DNA of 64,000 nucleotides, taken from contig JAGFMI010000027.1 of assembly GCA_021030905.1 (NCBI GenBank), positions 1 through 64,000 of the forward strand. Reading direction: 5' to 3'. Below the pieces are notes generated by a model. That model was given only the letters and a program-made list of their open reading frames with translations, was not told the DNA's origin and ran no database searches. This DNA is from Pyrenula massariospora. Taxonomy: Eukaryota > Ascomycota > Eurotiomycetes > Pyrenulales > Pyrenulaceae. A program made the position numbers and the translations under genes. Shown piece by piece: positions 42,120 to 54,142 of the stretch (positions are counted from its first letter, which is position 1; every line of letters starts with the position of its first letter).

Positions 42120-43838
42120 TTAGCTTAAAAACCTCCCCACGGCTCCTCCAATGTGCTCCAAATCCAGTAGGAAGGTGTCATGACCGAACAAACTGACATC
42201 CTCTCCTAATTCCACGTGCGTCACGTTTCTGTTCCCTGCGGCTCGCAAGGTCTCCGCTATCTCCCGCTGCTGCCAGGCCGGGAAGAGGATGTCGCTTGCC
42301 ACACCCATTACGAGCACGGGATGCTTTTCCAGCGGGGCCAACCCTTCTATGAGGTCTTTTGGTGGTGTGGAGATAGACTTAGAATCGCTCTGTAATGGGC
42401 TCGACATCTCCTGGGAGGGATTTTGCTCCTCATATGGCTTTGAGGGTAGAGTTAAGCTGCATGATGGATCGTGGATTTGAACACTTTGTCCGAGCCTGCT
42501 GGCGGACAGGCTGGCTTCATTTTCGTGGAGTCGGCGTGACGTCGCTATCTGATTCTGTTTCCCAAGATCGAACAGATCCATTGCCTTGGAGACGTACAGA
42601 AGACTATTAGGATCATACTCTAGAGAGAACTTTTCGCCGGCGTGGTCTAAGTAGGTTTCAATAAGAAAGTCAGGGCAGAGGGCTGGCGGCTTCGAGGCGT
42701 CAGCTCGATCGCGACCGAACCGATTTTCCCACTCTGGACCGCTTCGATAGGTCACGGTGGCGATCTCACGTGCAAGCTTCATACCAGAGTGTGGAGGGAT
42801 CTTGTCGTAGTAGAATCCACGGTTCCATTTGGGGTCCATCATAAGGACTTGTCGTTGGGTATGGCGCATGGCGATGCTGTATGGATGGCTCCGAGCACAA
42901 CCTGATATGCTAACGATGCGGCCAACGCGCTCCGGGAAAAGGACTCCAGCAGCAAGTGACTGCATGCCGCCCATGCTAGCGCCGACGCTTGCAGCTAATT
43001 TGCTGATGCCGAGAGCGTCAAGCAGGCGGAACTGAGCCCGCACCATATCTTCCATTGTGACAATAGGAAAACGAGTGGCGTAGTTCTTGCCATCTGCTGG
43101 ATCCAACGACGAAGGTCCTGTGCTTCCGTAACAGCCGCCTATCACGTTTGTACAGATTACAAAATACTTGTTCGTGTCCAAGGGTGCCCCAGCTCCAATG
43201 AACTTTTCCCACCAGCCCTTTTTACCGTTCTCTGGTGTTGAGTGAGCATGGCTCGAGGCCGAGAGTCCAGTGTGGAGGAGTATCGCATTCGACTTCGACG
43301 AGTTCAATGTACCCCACGTTTCAAAAGCAATGTCGAAGGATGGGAGAAAACCTCCCCAGTCAAGTAGGATTGCGTCATCGGAATGGAAGATCTGGTGTGT
43401 GCCGGTTGTATAAGAAGGCTCAGGACCTGTAGAATGGGATCGCCGCGGAAGAGACCGTGACTGAGACTCTAAAGATGCAGTCTTTGCTTCTTGGGCGTCG
43501 AGGCAGGGGAAGGCCAGGGCAGGATTTGACGAATCCGGTGAGGTTCTTGTCTGGTCTTCTGCGATAGCCTGCTGAGCTTTCTGCAGAATTCCACCGTGGA
43601 ATTGTCTTCCTTGTCGTACCGTGCGGATTAGGTTCGATTTGTAAAGGCAGCGTTGTGAAAGCGGTAGGTCTTGGCAAAGAAGCTTTTGGTGGACAAGGAA
43701 ACGTGCAGCGAGCTGGACTCCTCGGATAGCGCCCATGACACAGACACTTGGCTGTCCAAGATATTCAGACAATAGTCTAGAGGCTTCATATCGAAATAGT
43801 CTTTTAGTAAAGCCATTGTGACTGTAATTGCCGTTCAT
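42120..43838 (-). CDS. cysA: CysA-type serine/homoserine O-acetyltransferase (alpha/beta hydrolase fold)
   Basis: Intronless frame of 572 codons from the first ATG, or 538 codons from ATG 43734-43736. It has [40 protein letters not shown] and [20 protein letters not shown]. The nucleophile elbow is [10 protein letters not shown], the acid is in VASDILFP, and the histidine is in FGHDTFLLD. This is the MetX/HAT fold. The strong match to the block [20 protein letters not shown] and [19 protein letters not shown] is as I recall Aspergillus CysA. CysA was shown to make O-acetylserine for cysteine synthesis despite its homoserine-acetyltransferase ancestry. The second ATG gives [20 protein letters not shown], a convincing mitochondrial presequence; the first ATG does not. 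True homoserine acetyltransferase (Met2) is the alternative. Confidence 0.85.
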   Translation of the reverse strand: MNGNYSHNGFTKRLFRYEASRLLSEYLGQPSVCVMGAIRGVQLAARFLVHQKLLCQDLPLSQRCLYKSNLIRTVRQGRQFHGGILQKAQQAIAEDQTRTSPDSSNPALAFPCLDAQEAKTASLESQSRSLPRRSHSTGPEPSYTTGTHQIFHSDDAILLDWGGFLPSFDIAFETWGTLNSSKSNAILLHTGLSASSHAHSTPENGKKGWWEKFIGAGAPLDTNKYFVICTNVIGGCYGSTGPSSLDPADGKNYATRFPIVTMEDMVRAQFRLLDALGISKLAASVGASMGGMQSLAAGVLFPERVGRIVSISGCARSHPYSIAMRHTQRQVLMMDPKWNRGFYYDKIPPHSGMKLAREIATVTYRSGPEWENRFGRDRADASKPPALCPDFLIETYLDHAGEKFSLEYDPNSLLYVSKAMDLFDLGKQNQIATSRRLHENEASLSASRLGQSVQIHDPSCSLTLPSKPYEEQNPSQEMSSPLQSDSKSISTPPKDLIEGLAPLEKHPVLVMGVASDILFPAWQQREIAETLRAAGNRNVTHVELGEDVSLFGHDTFLLDLEHIGGAVGRFLS

Positions 43839-46229
43839 GAAAGTTTATGACAATTCCAGCATACAGCGCGGATGGCATCATTTTCAAGAAATGTCATTGG
43901 CTGGAGGGATAGGAGAGCACGCAAGGCTGCAGCCTTGCATGGTGGCTTCAACAAGTATCTTTTGCTAGCATAATACCTCCTGGCTTGTATGCTTCACGGT
44001 AGTATCTGCTAAGCAATGTGGATGACTATACGAGCTTTTTTGTTCTCTGATCTATGGTGATTTTAGATTTGGAAAAAGTTATTGAATATTCGCTGGAGCA
44101 GCCTCGGCACATTTGTCTCACAACGGATAGAAGATGACCTTTGAGATACCAAAGATGTCGATAGCACAAGACCTTATTGTTCATGGCCGACGTCGAGTAC
44201 AGCTTGGTAGTCTGTCTCGTTGAATTTGTGCAAAAGCTACGTTTCGTGCTGCCATGTTTAAATCAAATGCCTCCAAAGTTCTAGAGCAAGGCATGAGAGG
44301 AATTGTGATATCGTCTCAACTAAATCGTCACAATATGAAGAGAGCGTCATAAGCGCTCTTGTTTTTATGAAGCGATGCTAGAGTAGATTGGGATAACGCC
44401 AGCAGGAATAACCTGATACTGCAGGCGTACGATAAACACAAATGAAGAGACCCTGGTGCTTGGCTGACTGACCTTCCCGAGCAGGCCAACAGCGGGTCCA
44501 CGGCAGGACTGGGTTCATGCACGACTTGCTCCAGCCTGCAGGTTGCCACAGCCTAGACTGACGAGTCATGGCTGAGGATGAAGACTTGCAGAGTCAGTTA
44601 TCTCCATTGGCAAGACATTGAGGGAGGACCTTTTCCCCATGTCTTGGTAGGCTGGGCAAAGCCTCATTATGATATGAGACACTCATGCGGGCTCGATTTC
44701 CTTGCAGCGGGAGATGGCAGCCAGTGCTGTTGAGGTGGTGCCTAGACGGGCTAATATCCATCTTCCTGTATTCCAAGGCAGGTGGTTACTCTCGTCTCCG
44801 CCCCCTTTTAAATGCAGACGACGCGCGTACACGGACACAGGCATGCTACTCACGCATTGCGGCGAGGTAGTCATCAGTGAGGTTGAGACAAGAACAGAAC
44901 AACTTGCTAAGAGACAGTTTCTTCACCCCATTAGATCTGGCATCTGCATACAGGCTGCTTGGAAGGTGGTGGTGATGGAGAGTGAATGATCGGCACAGGG
45001 AGCGCATTGCTAAACGGCCAAGGTGTTGAGGAGGTTAAGGCTGCGTGAAGATTGGCGACAGCGCCGGAGTCGGGTGTTTCATCTTCGGTGGTCACCGGCC
45101 CGCATCCCATCAATCAGCGTCATGCAAACGAGTTGGGTCTACAGAGCCCAACAGTAAGCCGGCAGGAGAGTACCGCTATGGTAGGTACCTTACGTAGTAG
45201 TAGTGAGAAATCCTCCTTGATCGGAATGGCCGTGAGCACGCAGCGTCGTACCATGTAGGCTGTCCACAGGGAACACGCTGCGCGAAATCCACTGAGGTAC
45301 CTAGGGTGGTATCGCGACAAGCTGCAATGCGCGTCTCTTCATCAGCATTCATTCATGTATGGAAGCGCCAGGGCGTGGTGAAAAGGACTTGCTCCATTGG
45401 CTTGTCCAAACGACCTCCGCCGGATAATCGTGGATACGACCAGGGAGGCTCAGCCCCCAGGCGGATCTACGCTGAAGGCCTGAAGTTTAAAGGGAGCTAA
45501 GACAAAGCTTAGCTTCGAGAATCCTGCAAAGGCCCGCACACTCGCCCAATTCGCTGATGGCCGCTCGGAGGTAGAACGCGCCGCCTCTAAGTTTTATCTA
45601 GCCTGGCCGATCTCTAGCCTCTGCCGGCCGTTAAACCCACCACTCCCGAATGCGACTTGCTCTTCTTGCCTGCCAAACCTTTCCGTGGGGGTTCTAGCAG
45701 CAAATCCTCCCCCAAACTGCACCGTTTTCCACATCTCCAAGCTTTTTCTCAGTCTGCGAGCCCACCTAGAATATCCCTACCGACAAACACTATCATCGAC
45801 TCTGCCTTCCCACCTGGCCCCTTCTCAATTTACCCAAGCTTCGTCACCATCGTCTGTGCAACATCGCTGTGGCCGTTGGGGTGCTTAATGACGAGAAACC
45901 CTTTCGTTGCACCGTAGCCAGTCACGGGATTGCTAGCCGCCTCACTCCCCTTGAGCAGAGGTTCCTTTGGGACCAGATCACTGGAAACCTCTGAGAAATA
46001 CCACAGCGAAGCCACTTAAGATCTTCTGACGCATGCTGGCGATGATTACCCGTGTCTAACCTCAAAATCCTTCCACTCCTTCGCCAGCCTTTCTGAACAG
46101 CTTCTCCTAAGAAAAAAATCCTACAGCCTACAAGACCCTCGCTAGGTGGCTCACTTTCTCTTATTCAACGACACAGAACATTGAAAAAGATTCCTTGCAG
46201 AGACACGCTCCTCGCAGTCTTTCTCCAAC
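43839..46229. other. 2.4 kb gene-poor region between cysA and the glycosyltransferase
   Basis: This is a divergent spacer. Short open frames of 60-95 codons occur on both strands around 44.3-45.5 kb without domain features. A CT-rich and C-rich segment from about 45.6 to 45.9 kb probably belongs to the glycosyltransferase promoter or leader. No repeat family, tRNA or transposon part was seen. Confidence 0.4.
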
Positions 46230-47379
46230 ATGTGGTCGTTCAGAAAGGCGCTGGTCGCGGCGGCCGCAGTGTTAACCTTCTTCGTTCTGCTGAAAAGTTC
46301 ACACACTACGCCTAAAGCCCCTTCGATAAAAGTCGAGGTTTCCGACCTCCAAAAAAGCACTGCCAGCTCCGATCCGTCAAGAATAAATCCTCCCACACGG
46401 AAGAAGCCTGTGGACCAGATCTCGCTCTCCGAAATTGCTGGAAAACCGCTTCGCGACCGCCTGAGATATTATTATCCGTATGACTTGGAACAGAAATTTC
46501 CAGCATACATTTGGCAGACGTGGAGATTCACGCCGTCTTCGGGGGAGTTTGGAGAAAGCCTTCGCCCATTGGAAGCGTCTTGGTCTGAAAAGCATCCTGG
46601 ATTTGTACACGAAGTTGTGACGGACGACGCTGCCAGGAACCTGATTAAGTATCTGTATGCTGGACTACCGGAGGTTGTTGAAGCCTTTATTTCGATGCCT
46701 CTCCCGGTATTAAAGGCAGATTTTTTCAGGTACCTCATCCTTTATGCGCGGGGCGGAATCTACTCAGACATCGATACTTCAGCTCTTAAAGCTGCCACCG
46801 AATGGCTTCCAGAAAATTTTGACAGGTCAACCGTGGGTCTGATTATTGGTATCGAGGCTGATCCAGATCGAGCGGATTGGAACGAATGGTATTCCAGGCG
46901 GATACAATTCTGCCAGTGGACCATTCAAGCCAAACCTGGTCATCCTGTCCTTCGCGATGCCATTGCTTTCATCACTGAAGAGGCTTTACGGATGAAGCGA
47001 ATGAATATTCTGAAAGATGGGAAATTGGATAAGACGGTGATGGAGTTTACGGGCCCCGCCGTTTGGACCGACTCTGTCTTCCGATATCTCAACAATCCCG
47101 ACTATTTCGACGGTGTGGGCGGTACAAGACTTAATGTAACAGCAATGAACTTTACTGGCTTGACAACCCAGAAAAAGATTGGGGATGTAGTTGTTCTGCC
47201 CATTACAAGTTTCAGTCCGGGTGTGGGGCAAATGGGTGCCAAAGAACCAGATGATGCGATGGCTTTTGTCAAGCATGAATTTGAGGGTACGTGAAAGTCT
47301 TGCTCGAAGTTAGACTAATTGCTGACTCAACACACCAGGGTCCTGGAAACCTGCGGACAAGAAGAATGGTATTAGATAA
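46230..47379 (+). CDS. Och1/Hoc1-like GT32 glycosyltransferase
   Basis: Two exons, 46230-47286 and 47339-47379, with a 52-nt intron, give 365 aa. It is a type II membrane protein: short basic N-terminus MWSFRKA, then an anchor (LVAAAAVLTFFVLL), stem, and catalytic domain. Catalytic features are FPAYIWQTWRFTPSSGEFGE, PVLKADFFRYLILYARGGIY and the DxD metal motif in SDIDT. This is the glycosyltransferase-sugar (Gly_transf_sug) fold of the alpha-1,6-mannosyltransferases Och1 and Hoc1, which act in the Golgi to start or extend outer N-glycan chains. Filamentous fungi carry several paralogues, and which one this is cannot be told. The small last exon (SWKPADKKNGIR) was set by phase (G|GG). Confidence 0.88.
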
Positions 47380-48411
47380 AAGCTCAACTGAAGCACCCTT
47401 CGTTTGTCGGTTTTTACTGCGTGGATTAGCATTTTTCCCGTGGGGTGACTTTCAGTCATATAGCAATAGCGAGCGGCGTTTCTAGTATTCTGGGTATTGT
47501 TGTTTTCAAGCAGAACGGCCTTCTGTGTCCAGATTTGTGGACTTTTCCCTGTTGGAGCAGTACATAGATGTTTGTCTGGGATTAGCATGTGCTCTCAAGT
47601 GCTGAAGGCCGTGCAGAAACTCAATTTCCAATTCTTTGAATACGGATCATTCTATGGAAGGCAATCTCTCCGGAAGCCCTGCTGTCTCCCTTATCAGTGC
47701 ACGTATTAAATTTTGTGCCCTTGAACATTGGTTTGATAATCCTGAGATGTTATTACCAGGGTCCATGCCGGTAATGGTCGGTCTGCCGAGCTGTTTCGCG
47801 CATCGACGTATACCACACTGGGGACACCGGCCTGCAAGGCTCGTCAATGGCATGGTCCTACAGGCTTAGAGGAACAATTGGCCACTCCATGGCGAGAGAC
47901 CAGTGCGCACAGGGCATTGTAGCTTTGCCAATGTCACATCGGAGCAGGCACCCACCACGTGGTGGATGGTCCACAGTTTTCCATAATCAATATTAGAGAG
48001 ATGGCTCCCACGAGGCTATCATGGCGATGGTCCATGCCTGTCGCGATTCCTGGAGCGGCACGGGAAGTTAGAGCGATTATCACCTTGCGGCTGGTACCCC
48101 TCCAAGACTGCGACTTCTTTCCCCGCTGCGTCATGTCTTCGGCCAGATCGTGTGAGACCGACACACTTGAGCTAGCCCGCCTCGTTGTTCCTCGCTAGCC
48201 ACGAATACACTTAAGCATTCTTTCTTTTGGAATTGAGTTATTCTTCCATGGTCAATGTTGACAGTGCGGCGCTCCGACCTCATGCAGAGCTACCCTCAAA
48301 CAACGGTATGGGTAGCCATAACCTGATAACCACCACCTAATTAGCCGGCCCCCACGGTGCTGCGAACCCTCCTCGATGCTTTGATGCGCTCCATCCCCGC
48401 TGCCGCTTGCA
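47380..48411. other. Intergenic region upstream of PKA gene
   Basis: These 1.03 kb hold the 3' end of the glycosyltransferase and the promoter of the kinase. No coding or repeat feature was recognised. Confidence 0.4.
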
Positions 48412-50266
48412 ATGGCTTCTGCTATCCACCATCTCGTAGACAAAGCGAAGTCCGGCATCTCCAAGGACCAGAACGAGGAACACTCGCAACCTTCAGCGCG
48501 GATCGATACAAATAACAATGGCAATAAGGCCAGCAGCAAATCGCCAACAAGCCCTAACAGCCCTCCGAGCCCTACGCCGCGACGAGGTCGCGCAGCTGAC
48601 CTTTTCCGCCCTAAATCCAAGTCGTCGGCGGCGGACGCAGCGCAGAGAGAGGAAGAAAAGAATTTCATCCGAGCCTTCGAGGAGGACGACCGAATTCTAG
48701 CTCCTGACCTACTGGCGTCCGACCCTAAGATTCAGAGACTAGGAGGAAGTTCGAGAAAACTGAGGATCGAGGATTTCTTGCTTCTGAAAACATTGGGGAC
48801 AGGTACGCAAGCCACGGAACAGGCGTGCCTCATCTTTCGCAAGATTAGCCTGCGAGCAGACTCAGTCTTCGGCGGGTTTCGTATCCATGGAGCTAGAAAA
48901 TTGAACGCTGACAAGCTCATGCTCATAGGAACGTTTGCCAGAGTATGGCTCGCTTGTTTCGCAAATCCCACCGAAGAAGATCGGGATAAGGTTTTTGCTT
49001 TGAAAGTGCTTCGTAAAGCAGATGGTTAGTGACGCTGCGCACTCGGATTCCTCTGTGCTAGTTGTATTTGCTACCATCTATACTAAGGCTATCTGTACAG
49101 TCATCAAATTGAAACAAGTCGAGCACGTGCGCAATGAGCGAGAAGTTCTTGCTGCAGTGGCTGGCCACCCTTTTATAACCACCCTAATCACGACTTTTGC
49201 CGATGATGCGAGCTTGTATATGCTGGTAAGCCATTCTCGAGAAGAAAATTTCCTCTAAATTACCTTCCTACGAGTGAACGTGGTGTGATGTCTTTCACAC
49301 TGGTTATCCTCAATACCTTCCTTACCCACTTGAAAGTGACTTCAAGGACCGATGCTGAGAAGCGAACGTTATTAGCTCGATTATACCCCTGGCGGCGAAA
49401 TTTTTAGCTACCTTAGGAGGGCTAGACGTTTCCCTGAGCGAGTATCGGTTTTCTATGCCGCTGAGATTGTGCTGATTCTGTCATATTTGCACGATGTTCA
49501 GAATGTGAGTCTCTGGCCAGCCAGTTCGGGGACCGTGTCGCCGACTAAGTGCTACTAGGTTGCTTACCGCGACTTGAAACCCGAGAACATCCTCATCGAC
49601 GCACAGGGGCATCTGAAGCTTGTAGATTTTGGGTTCGCAAAGAAACTTGCACCTCACGTCCAACAGCATACTGCTCAAAACGGAGGCATCAACGGTGCTC
49701 TAGAAGACAGTGACGTTGAAGGCACGCATGCTGACAATAAGGCTTGTGGGGAGACCTATACTCTTTGCGGAACGCCCGAGTATCTTGCCCCGGAAGTGAT
49801 TCGCAATACTGGTCATGGTAAAGCGGTGGATTGGTGGGCATTGGGGATTTTAATCTACGAATTCCTTGTGGGTCAGCCCCCGTTTTGGGATAGCAATCCC
49901 ATGCGCATCTACGAGCAGATTGTTGCTGGCCGTATAAAGTTCCCGAATCCTGCTTCTACCGCCTTGGACATGTCGGATGCTGCCAGGGACATTATTCTAG
50001 GCCTCTGCAAGACAGACCCTACCGAAAGGTTAGGTCATATCGCTGGTGGTAGCCAACGAGTCCGGGATCATCCGTTCTTCCGAGAAGTGGATTGGGAGGA
50101 ATTGTATTACAAAAGAGGAACTGGACCTATTGTACCTAAACTAAGGAGCAAGGATGATGCCGGCAACTTTGATGAATATCCTGATCCTGAGGAAGGGGAA
50201 GGCAGAGGCAGTAGGTATACTCGGGATATGAGAAAGCAGTACGAAGAGGCGTTCGCGGACTTTTGA
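48412..50266 (+). CDS. cAMP-dependent protein kinase catalytic subunit (AGC kinase)
   Basis: Five exons, 48412-48802, 48929-49024, 49101-49225, 49376-49504 and 49559-50266, give 482 aa. The introns are 126, 76, 150 and 54 nt. After a disordered N-terminus (1-115), the kinase domain shows glycine loop LGTGTFARVWL, lysine in VFALKVLRK, KQVEHVRNEREVL, catalytic loop YRDLKPENIL, DFGFAKK, activation loop TLCGTPEYLAPEV and WWALGILIYEFLVGQPPFW. The protein ends EEAFADF, the FxxF C-terminal hydrophobic motif typical of PKA. Sequence is closer to the second fungal PKA isoform (PkaC2-like) than to the main one, by memory. Between DFGFAKKLA and GETYTLCG lies an in-frame insertion of about 30 residues. 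Role: cAMP signalling in growth, nutrient sensing and development. Confidence 0.9.
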
Positions 50267-51368
50267 GCTACAATAATTGGAAGGGTTTGGGAAGCTGACA
50301 GATGAGCACGGGTAAGCCGAGCATTGCGGAGGTCACTATCTTGAGTTCTCTTTTACGTTCGACGAGGGCAATTGGTCCCTGATCAAGTCGCTGTGTGCAC
50401 AAGCATGGAGGCATGAGGGAAATGAGTTGACGTGCATGTTCCTACGCCATTTCCTTGATGAGGCATAGACTTGACGATTTTAAATCATGTTGTGAAATCG
50501 AGGAAGCGGCGGATGTATGTAACCTTGAGAGGTAGATGTTGATCTTTAACTGCCATCGTAAAACTGGCCAACGACATTGAGGTGCGAGACAGCCCAAGCA
50601 AGAGTGGGCGCCATGTGCCGCTCCGTGAAGACGCCGTTTTCCAAATTCTACGTATAGGCCGCAGAAGCTTCCTGTTTCAACTGAGCACTCGGGTGAACGT
50701 TGTGGAGCGAGATCGCAAGTAAATGCCAAGAGGCTTCAAAGGGGGCGGAAGTTGGCGACGGGGGCCTATTAAAAGATCTCATTATGACCGGCCCCAACAT
50801 TCAAGGTCGTCTCGTTACTCGCTCGCCGTCTTGCGCCATCCAATCACTTGCCTAGCCCCCAGCTCTAGACGTGAGCAGCCTCATCCTTCTCTCCAACATC
50901 ATGTCAAGCCCGCCGAAAGATTTCTGGCAAACGGTCTTTCTAGCCCGCCTTACGCAAGATATCATACTGGTCTGCCTTTTGGCACGGACTAAGGTAGAAA
51001 TCGGTGTCTAGCCATCCATCAGACCATGGGGGCTTGTTGCGATTTGGTTTGATAAGGCTGAAGGCACCGCCCAAACGAACGCGAGTTGGATGGTCCAACA
51101 TGCTTTCCTGTTGGGACAGCGTAAGCTTCTGTTCGCGCCTACTGTATACAACTTGAACTGTGGTTGCTGCAACGTTGAACCTCTTCTTCCATTCATTCTC
51201 TCTTTCAATCTTGATTACTCAAGTTCGCTACCATTCTTGCTCATTGTATGAAGGACGTTGGGTTTCAGTTTTAGCTCCCGTGGAGCGTGTAATATTCAAG
51301 CCTTTCATCTTGCGATTGGGAGATATTCGGTCACTGCGGCGCATATTTGATCACAACATCGTATCAAC
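50267..51368. other. Intergenic region, nothing recognised
   Basis: These 1.1 kb lie between tandem genes. The 300 nt before 51369 are T-rich with CTTTC-type blocks, as in fungal promoters. No gene was found. Confidence 0.4.
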
Positions 51369-52226
51369 ATGGTCCAAAAGTATGGATTCGCAACAGCGGC
51401 GCTCCTCTCCACAATCCTCCTAGAAGCCACTGCCGCCCTACCCCAGCTCCCCCCTCAGGAGCCTCTGGCCCAGCTTCCCTGCGACGATGAAGCCGAGCCA
51501 CTCTCAACCATCACAAAGACCATCACCTGGCGCCCCACCGTCACAAAAACTCTGACCGTCATCGACGCCACAGAAACCGTCACGCTCCCCGCAATCACAA
51601 CGTCCGCCATCCCGAGCCCAAGTTCAAGCCCCGCCTCCACAGGCCCTGTCCAATGTACCCTCGGCCCTTCGCAGCCCTTCCGCTCCGGAACCCCAGAGGT
51701 GACGGACATGCTCGCCTTTGCGCCGGGCCTGATCTCCACGTACGCCCTGCAGCTGGCCGAGCAGTTCTGCTCATCCGACGCCGTGGAGGCATTCTCTGCC
51801 CTTGGCGCGGAGGAGTTTCATCAGAGCTTGCCGATCCGTATCCCCCTTCCCCCCGTTGAGGACGACGAGGCTGAGATGATGCCGGACGATGATGGAATGC
51901 TCTTCACACCTCCGCGACCTCTGGCTCGCTATCGCACGGCGGGGAGCGTGACGTTTGGCTTTGGAGGTGCGACGAGGTTGCAGATCGGGACTGAGGGATT
52001 TGACATCCAGAAGACGGAAGCGGAGCAATGTCAAGTCGGTTGTATGGACGCGATGAATATAATCGTCCGGGATTGTCGGTTTGGCGAGACGCCTGGACAT
52101 GAGAGTGGGAGCTTGGATCTGGGGTGTGGGAAGTGGAGCGTTGTTGTCAGCGAGGAACAGGGGGATTCCGAGGAAAGCTCAAGGGAGACCTTGGAGCATG
52201 GAGAGATGAAGGGAGAACTGCGGTAA
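51369..52226 (+). CDS. Predicted secreted Cys-containing protein, unknown function
   Basis: Single frame of 285 aa that I do not recognise. The first 23 residues (MVQKYGFATAALLSTILLEA) form a clear signal peptide with cleavage expected after TAA. A Thr/Ser-rich stretch follows (about residues 45-90: TITKTITW, TVTKTLTV, TETVTLP), a likely O-glycosylated linker. The mature part has seven Cys (in QLPCDD, VQCTLG, EQFCSS, EQCQVGC, RDCRF, LGCGK), mostly in the last 100 residues, with a FGFGGATRLQIGTEGF segment. No membrane anchor or GPI signal is seen; the tail is acidic. Codon use is GC-rich at third positions compared with neighbours. It could be a wall-associated or host-directed secreted protein; no function is claimed. 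Confidence 0.7.
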   Translation: MVQKYGFATAALLSTILLEATAALPQLPPQEPLAQLPCDDEAEPLSTITKTITWRPTVTKTLTVIDATETVTLPAITTSAIPSPSSSPASTGPVQCTLGPSQPFRSGTPEVTDMLAFAPGLISTYALQLAEQFCSSDAVEAFSALGAEEFHQSLPIRIPLPPVEDDEAEMMPDDDGMLFTPPRPLARYRTAGSVTFGFGGATRLQIGTEGFDIQKTEAEQCQVGCMDAMNIIVRDCRFGETPGHESGSLDLGCGKWSVVVSEEQGDSEESSRETLEHGEMKGELR

Positions 52227-54142
52227 TGGTTATTTGAAATGAGTATGAGACAATGGTCGACGATATCTTTGGTCTGTTTGATACCACGGTCCGGGTTGGG
52301 TAGATTGACGTCTGAATCTAAGGACCTTTGGCGGGATAGTCTGTTTCTCTGACCGGATGGCGTGTTGGATAGGCATTGGAATGGATACTACGGATCAACA
52401 GGATTGGGTGGAGCGGCCATAGATGGGAGCATTTCTGAGCGAACATATCAAAGCTGTGAATGAGTCAAGTCGCTAGGCAGACAACGCCGGGACGGTGCCC
52501 TTAGTCAAGGTACAAGTCTCGTAAAAAAGAAACTTTGGCCAAATCTGCAAGGAAATACCTCGACCTTGGTTCGTTGTCTAGGAGCAGAGTGATAGCCGCA
52601 CCGTATGGCGTGTTGAAAGGCCCAAAAGTCATCCCCCTTATTGTATCTCACAACAAGTCTCGCTCCTTCAAAGCCCAATCGGTTCCGCCCCATCAACAAA
52701 GAATGTTTCACGTAGTTCGTGATATTGATAATGTTCGACGCCCTCAGATTAGCTCTCTGGTTCTCATGGACTACCATATGTGCTACCTCGTTCACAAGGC
52801 GATAGAGCGCGCACCGGTTGCCCAAGTCAAATTTGGCTTTTGACACGAGTTGATCATCACAGGGCAGTGGAAAATCATGAGATTGCTTGTTGAGATGGGT
52901 TGATTTTAGGGTCTTGTAGAGCGTGCTGAAAATTAGGCTTCATTGGGTGAAATCATCCAGTATATTAAAGTTCAGATCGTAGTAAGATAAGTAGACAAGA
53001 GCGGCGACGGAGTCGATATCATTCCAACAAAGTCTATGAATATAATTTTGAAGAGCTTACCTGTAGTACCAGTTGGTAGATATTGAACTGACTATCACGG
53101 AATTGTCGAGAACCCTGATTAGACCAATTGCGGCAAAGAGCCGCGAGTCCTGCGGACTCTTTACTAGCTGACCTGAGCACTAGCAGACTCGAATATCGTT
53201 CCAAAATTGACAGCCGATGTGTGGACGTCCGCAGAAATCTGTTCACATACTGATCAGCTAATTCTGAGCTTTGGGAAATGAGACAAGATGCCCAGTAGCC
53301 AATAATAAATGAACGCCACTGTCAGATTGAAAACTATAAAATTTTTTGACATTCTTCTCCGGCCAGCAGACGTAGGCTGCAGCAATGTAAATGCCCAATC
53401 GTACGTCGCTAGATACGCCTCTGAATGTGCTATAGGTGTCCTCATATGGCCTGCTGTGCTGAATACAAAAAAGAGAATTCGATAGAGAGTAAAAAGAAGG
53501 GACATACCTCATACAAAGGTCACCCGGCTTGGAAGGACAAGCGTAACCACGTGCGACCGATTAATGTAGTGATACGGTTGATATGATAGGAATAGAAGCA
53601 GGTCTGACATCTCAGATCTCTGTTCAGGATCACGATCATGTAGGACCAGCGGAGACAGATGAACAGCCGCGCGGAGCGGGTTGTCTACATCTAAAAACAC
53701 GGGAAGCCGCGGTTCTCTCATCGATGGTTAATAGCTCGGTGAAGGGAATCATCATCGAAAGCCTAGATAATAGTCAGAATTCGCGTGTTGGGCCCTGAGT
53801 GAAGGCGCTGAAAATCATTTCTGACTTACCTGCGTTCACTGACGAGAAGGACAGAACGCGGTCCGGACGTGTTGGCGAGGCTTTGCCGTGGAGATACCGC
53901 GCTAGACTGTTTTCGGAAAAGCCTACACAGACACGCCATGAAGAACTTTGCTGCTTCGTCACTTTGGATACCTACCTATACCTACTTGTCATATGCCTGT
54001 GCGTACAATGTGTCTCCCAGTATGATTACATCCTCCTGGTTCAATCTGTCATTTCATGTTTCACTTCGTCGTATCCCGATAGTGTGGCGGTGATGTTCTA
54101 TTCTGAAGTAGAAGTTTGTTCGTGGGCTTTCAAGTTATCGAG
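52227..54142. other. 1.9 kb AT-rich gene-poor region
   Basis: No intact gene was assembled. A 340-nt piece (52505-52846) is open on both strands without recognisable content. A minus-strand frame at 53254-53505 has a hydrophobic segment faintly like RTA1-family membrane proteins. Direct CCTA-rich words (ACCTACCTATACCTACTTG-like, about 53969-53988) lie upstream of the Tcd gene. The region may be a decayed gene. Confidence 0.35.

Noticed and set aside
42468-42482. GGATTTGAACA, like a reverse B box
   Set aside because: It is within the CysA coding frame; no tRNA fold could be drawn.
46986-47276. Minus-strand frame of 96 codons in the glycosyltransferase
   Set aside because: Antisense to conserved GT32 sequence; no independent features.
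52505-52846. Stretch open on both strands (113 and 102 codons)
   Set aside because: Neither translation resembles a protein family, no start context or splice partner was found, and dual openness of 340 nt can occur by chance.
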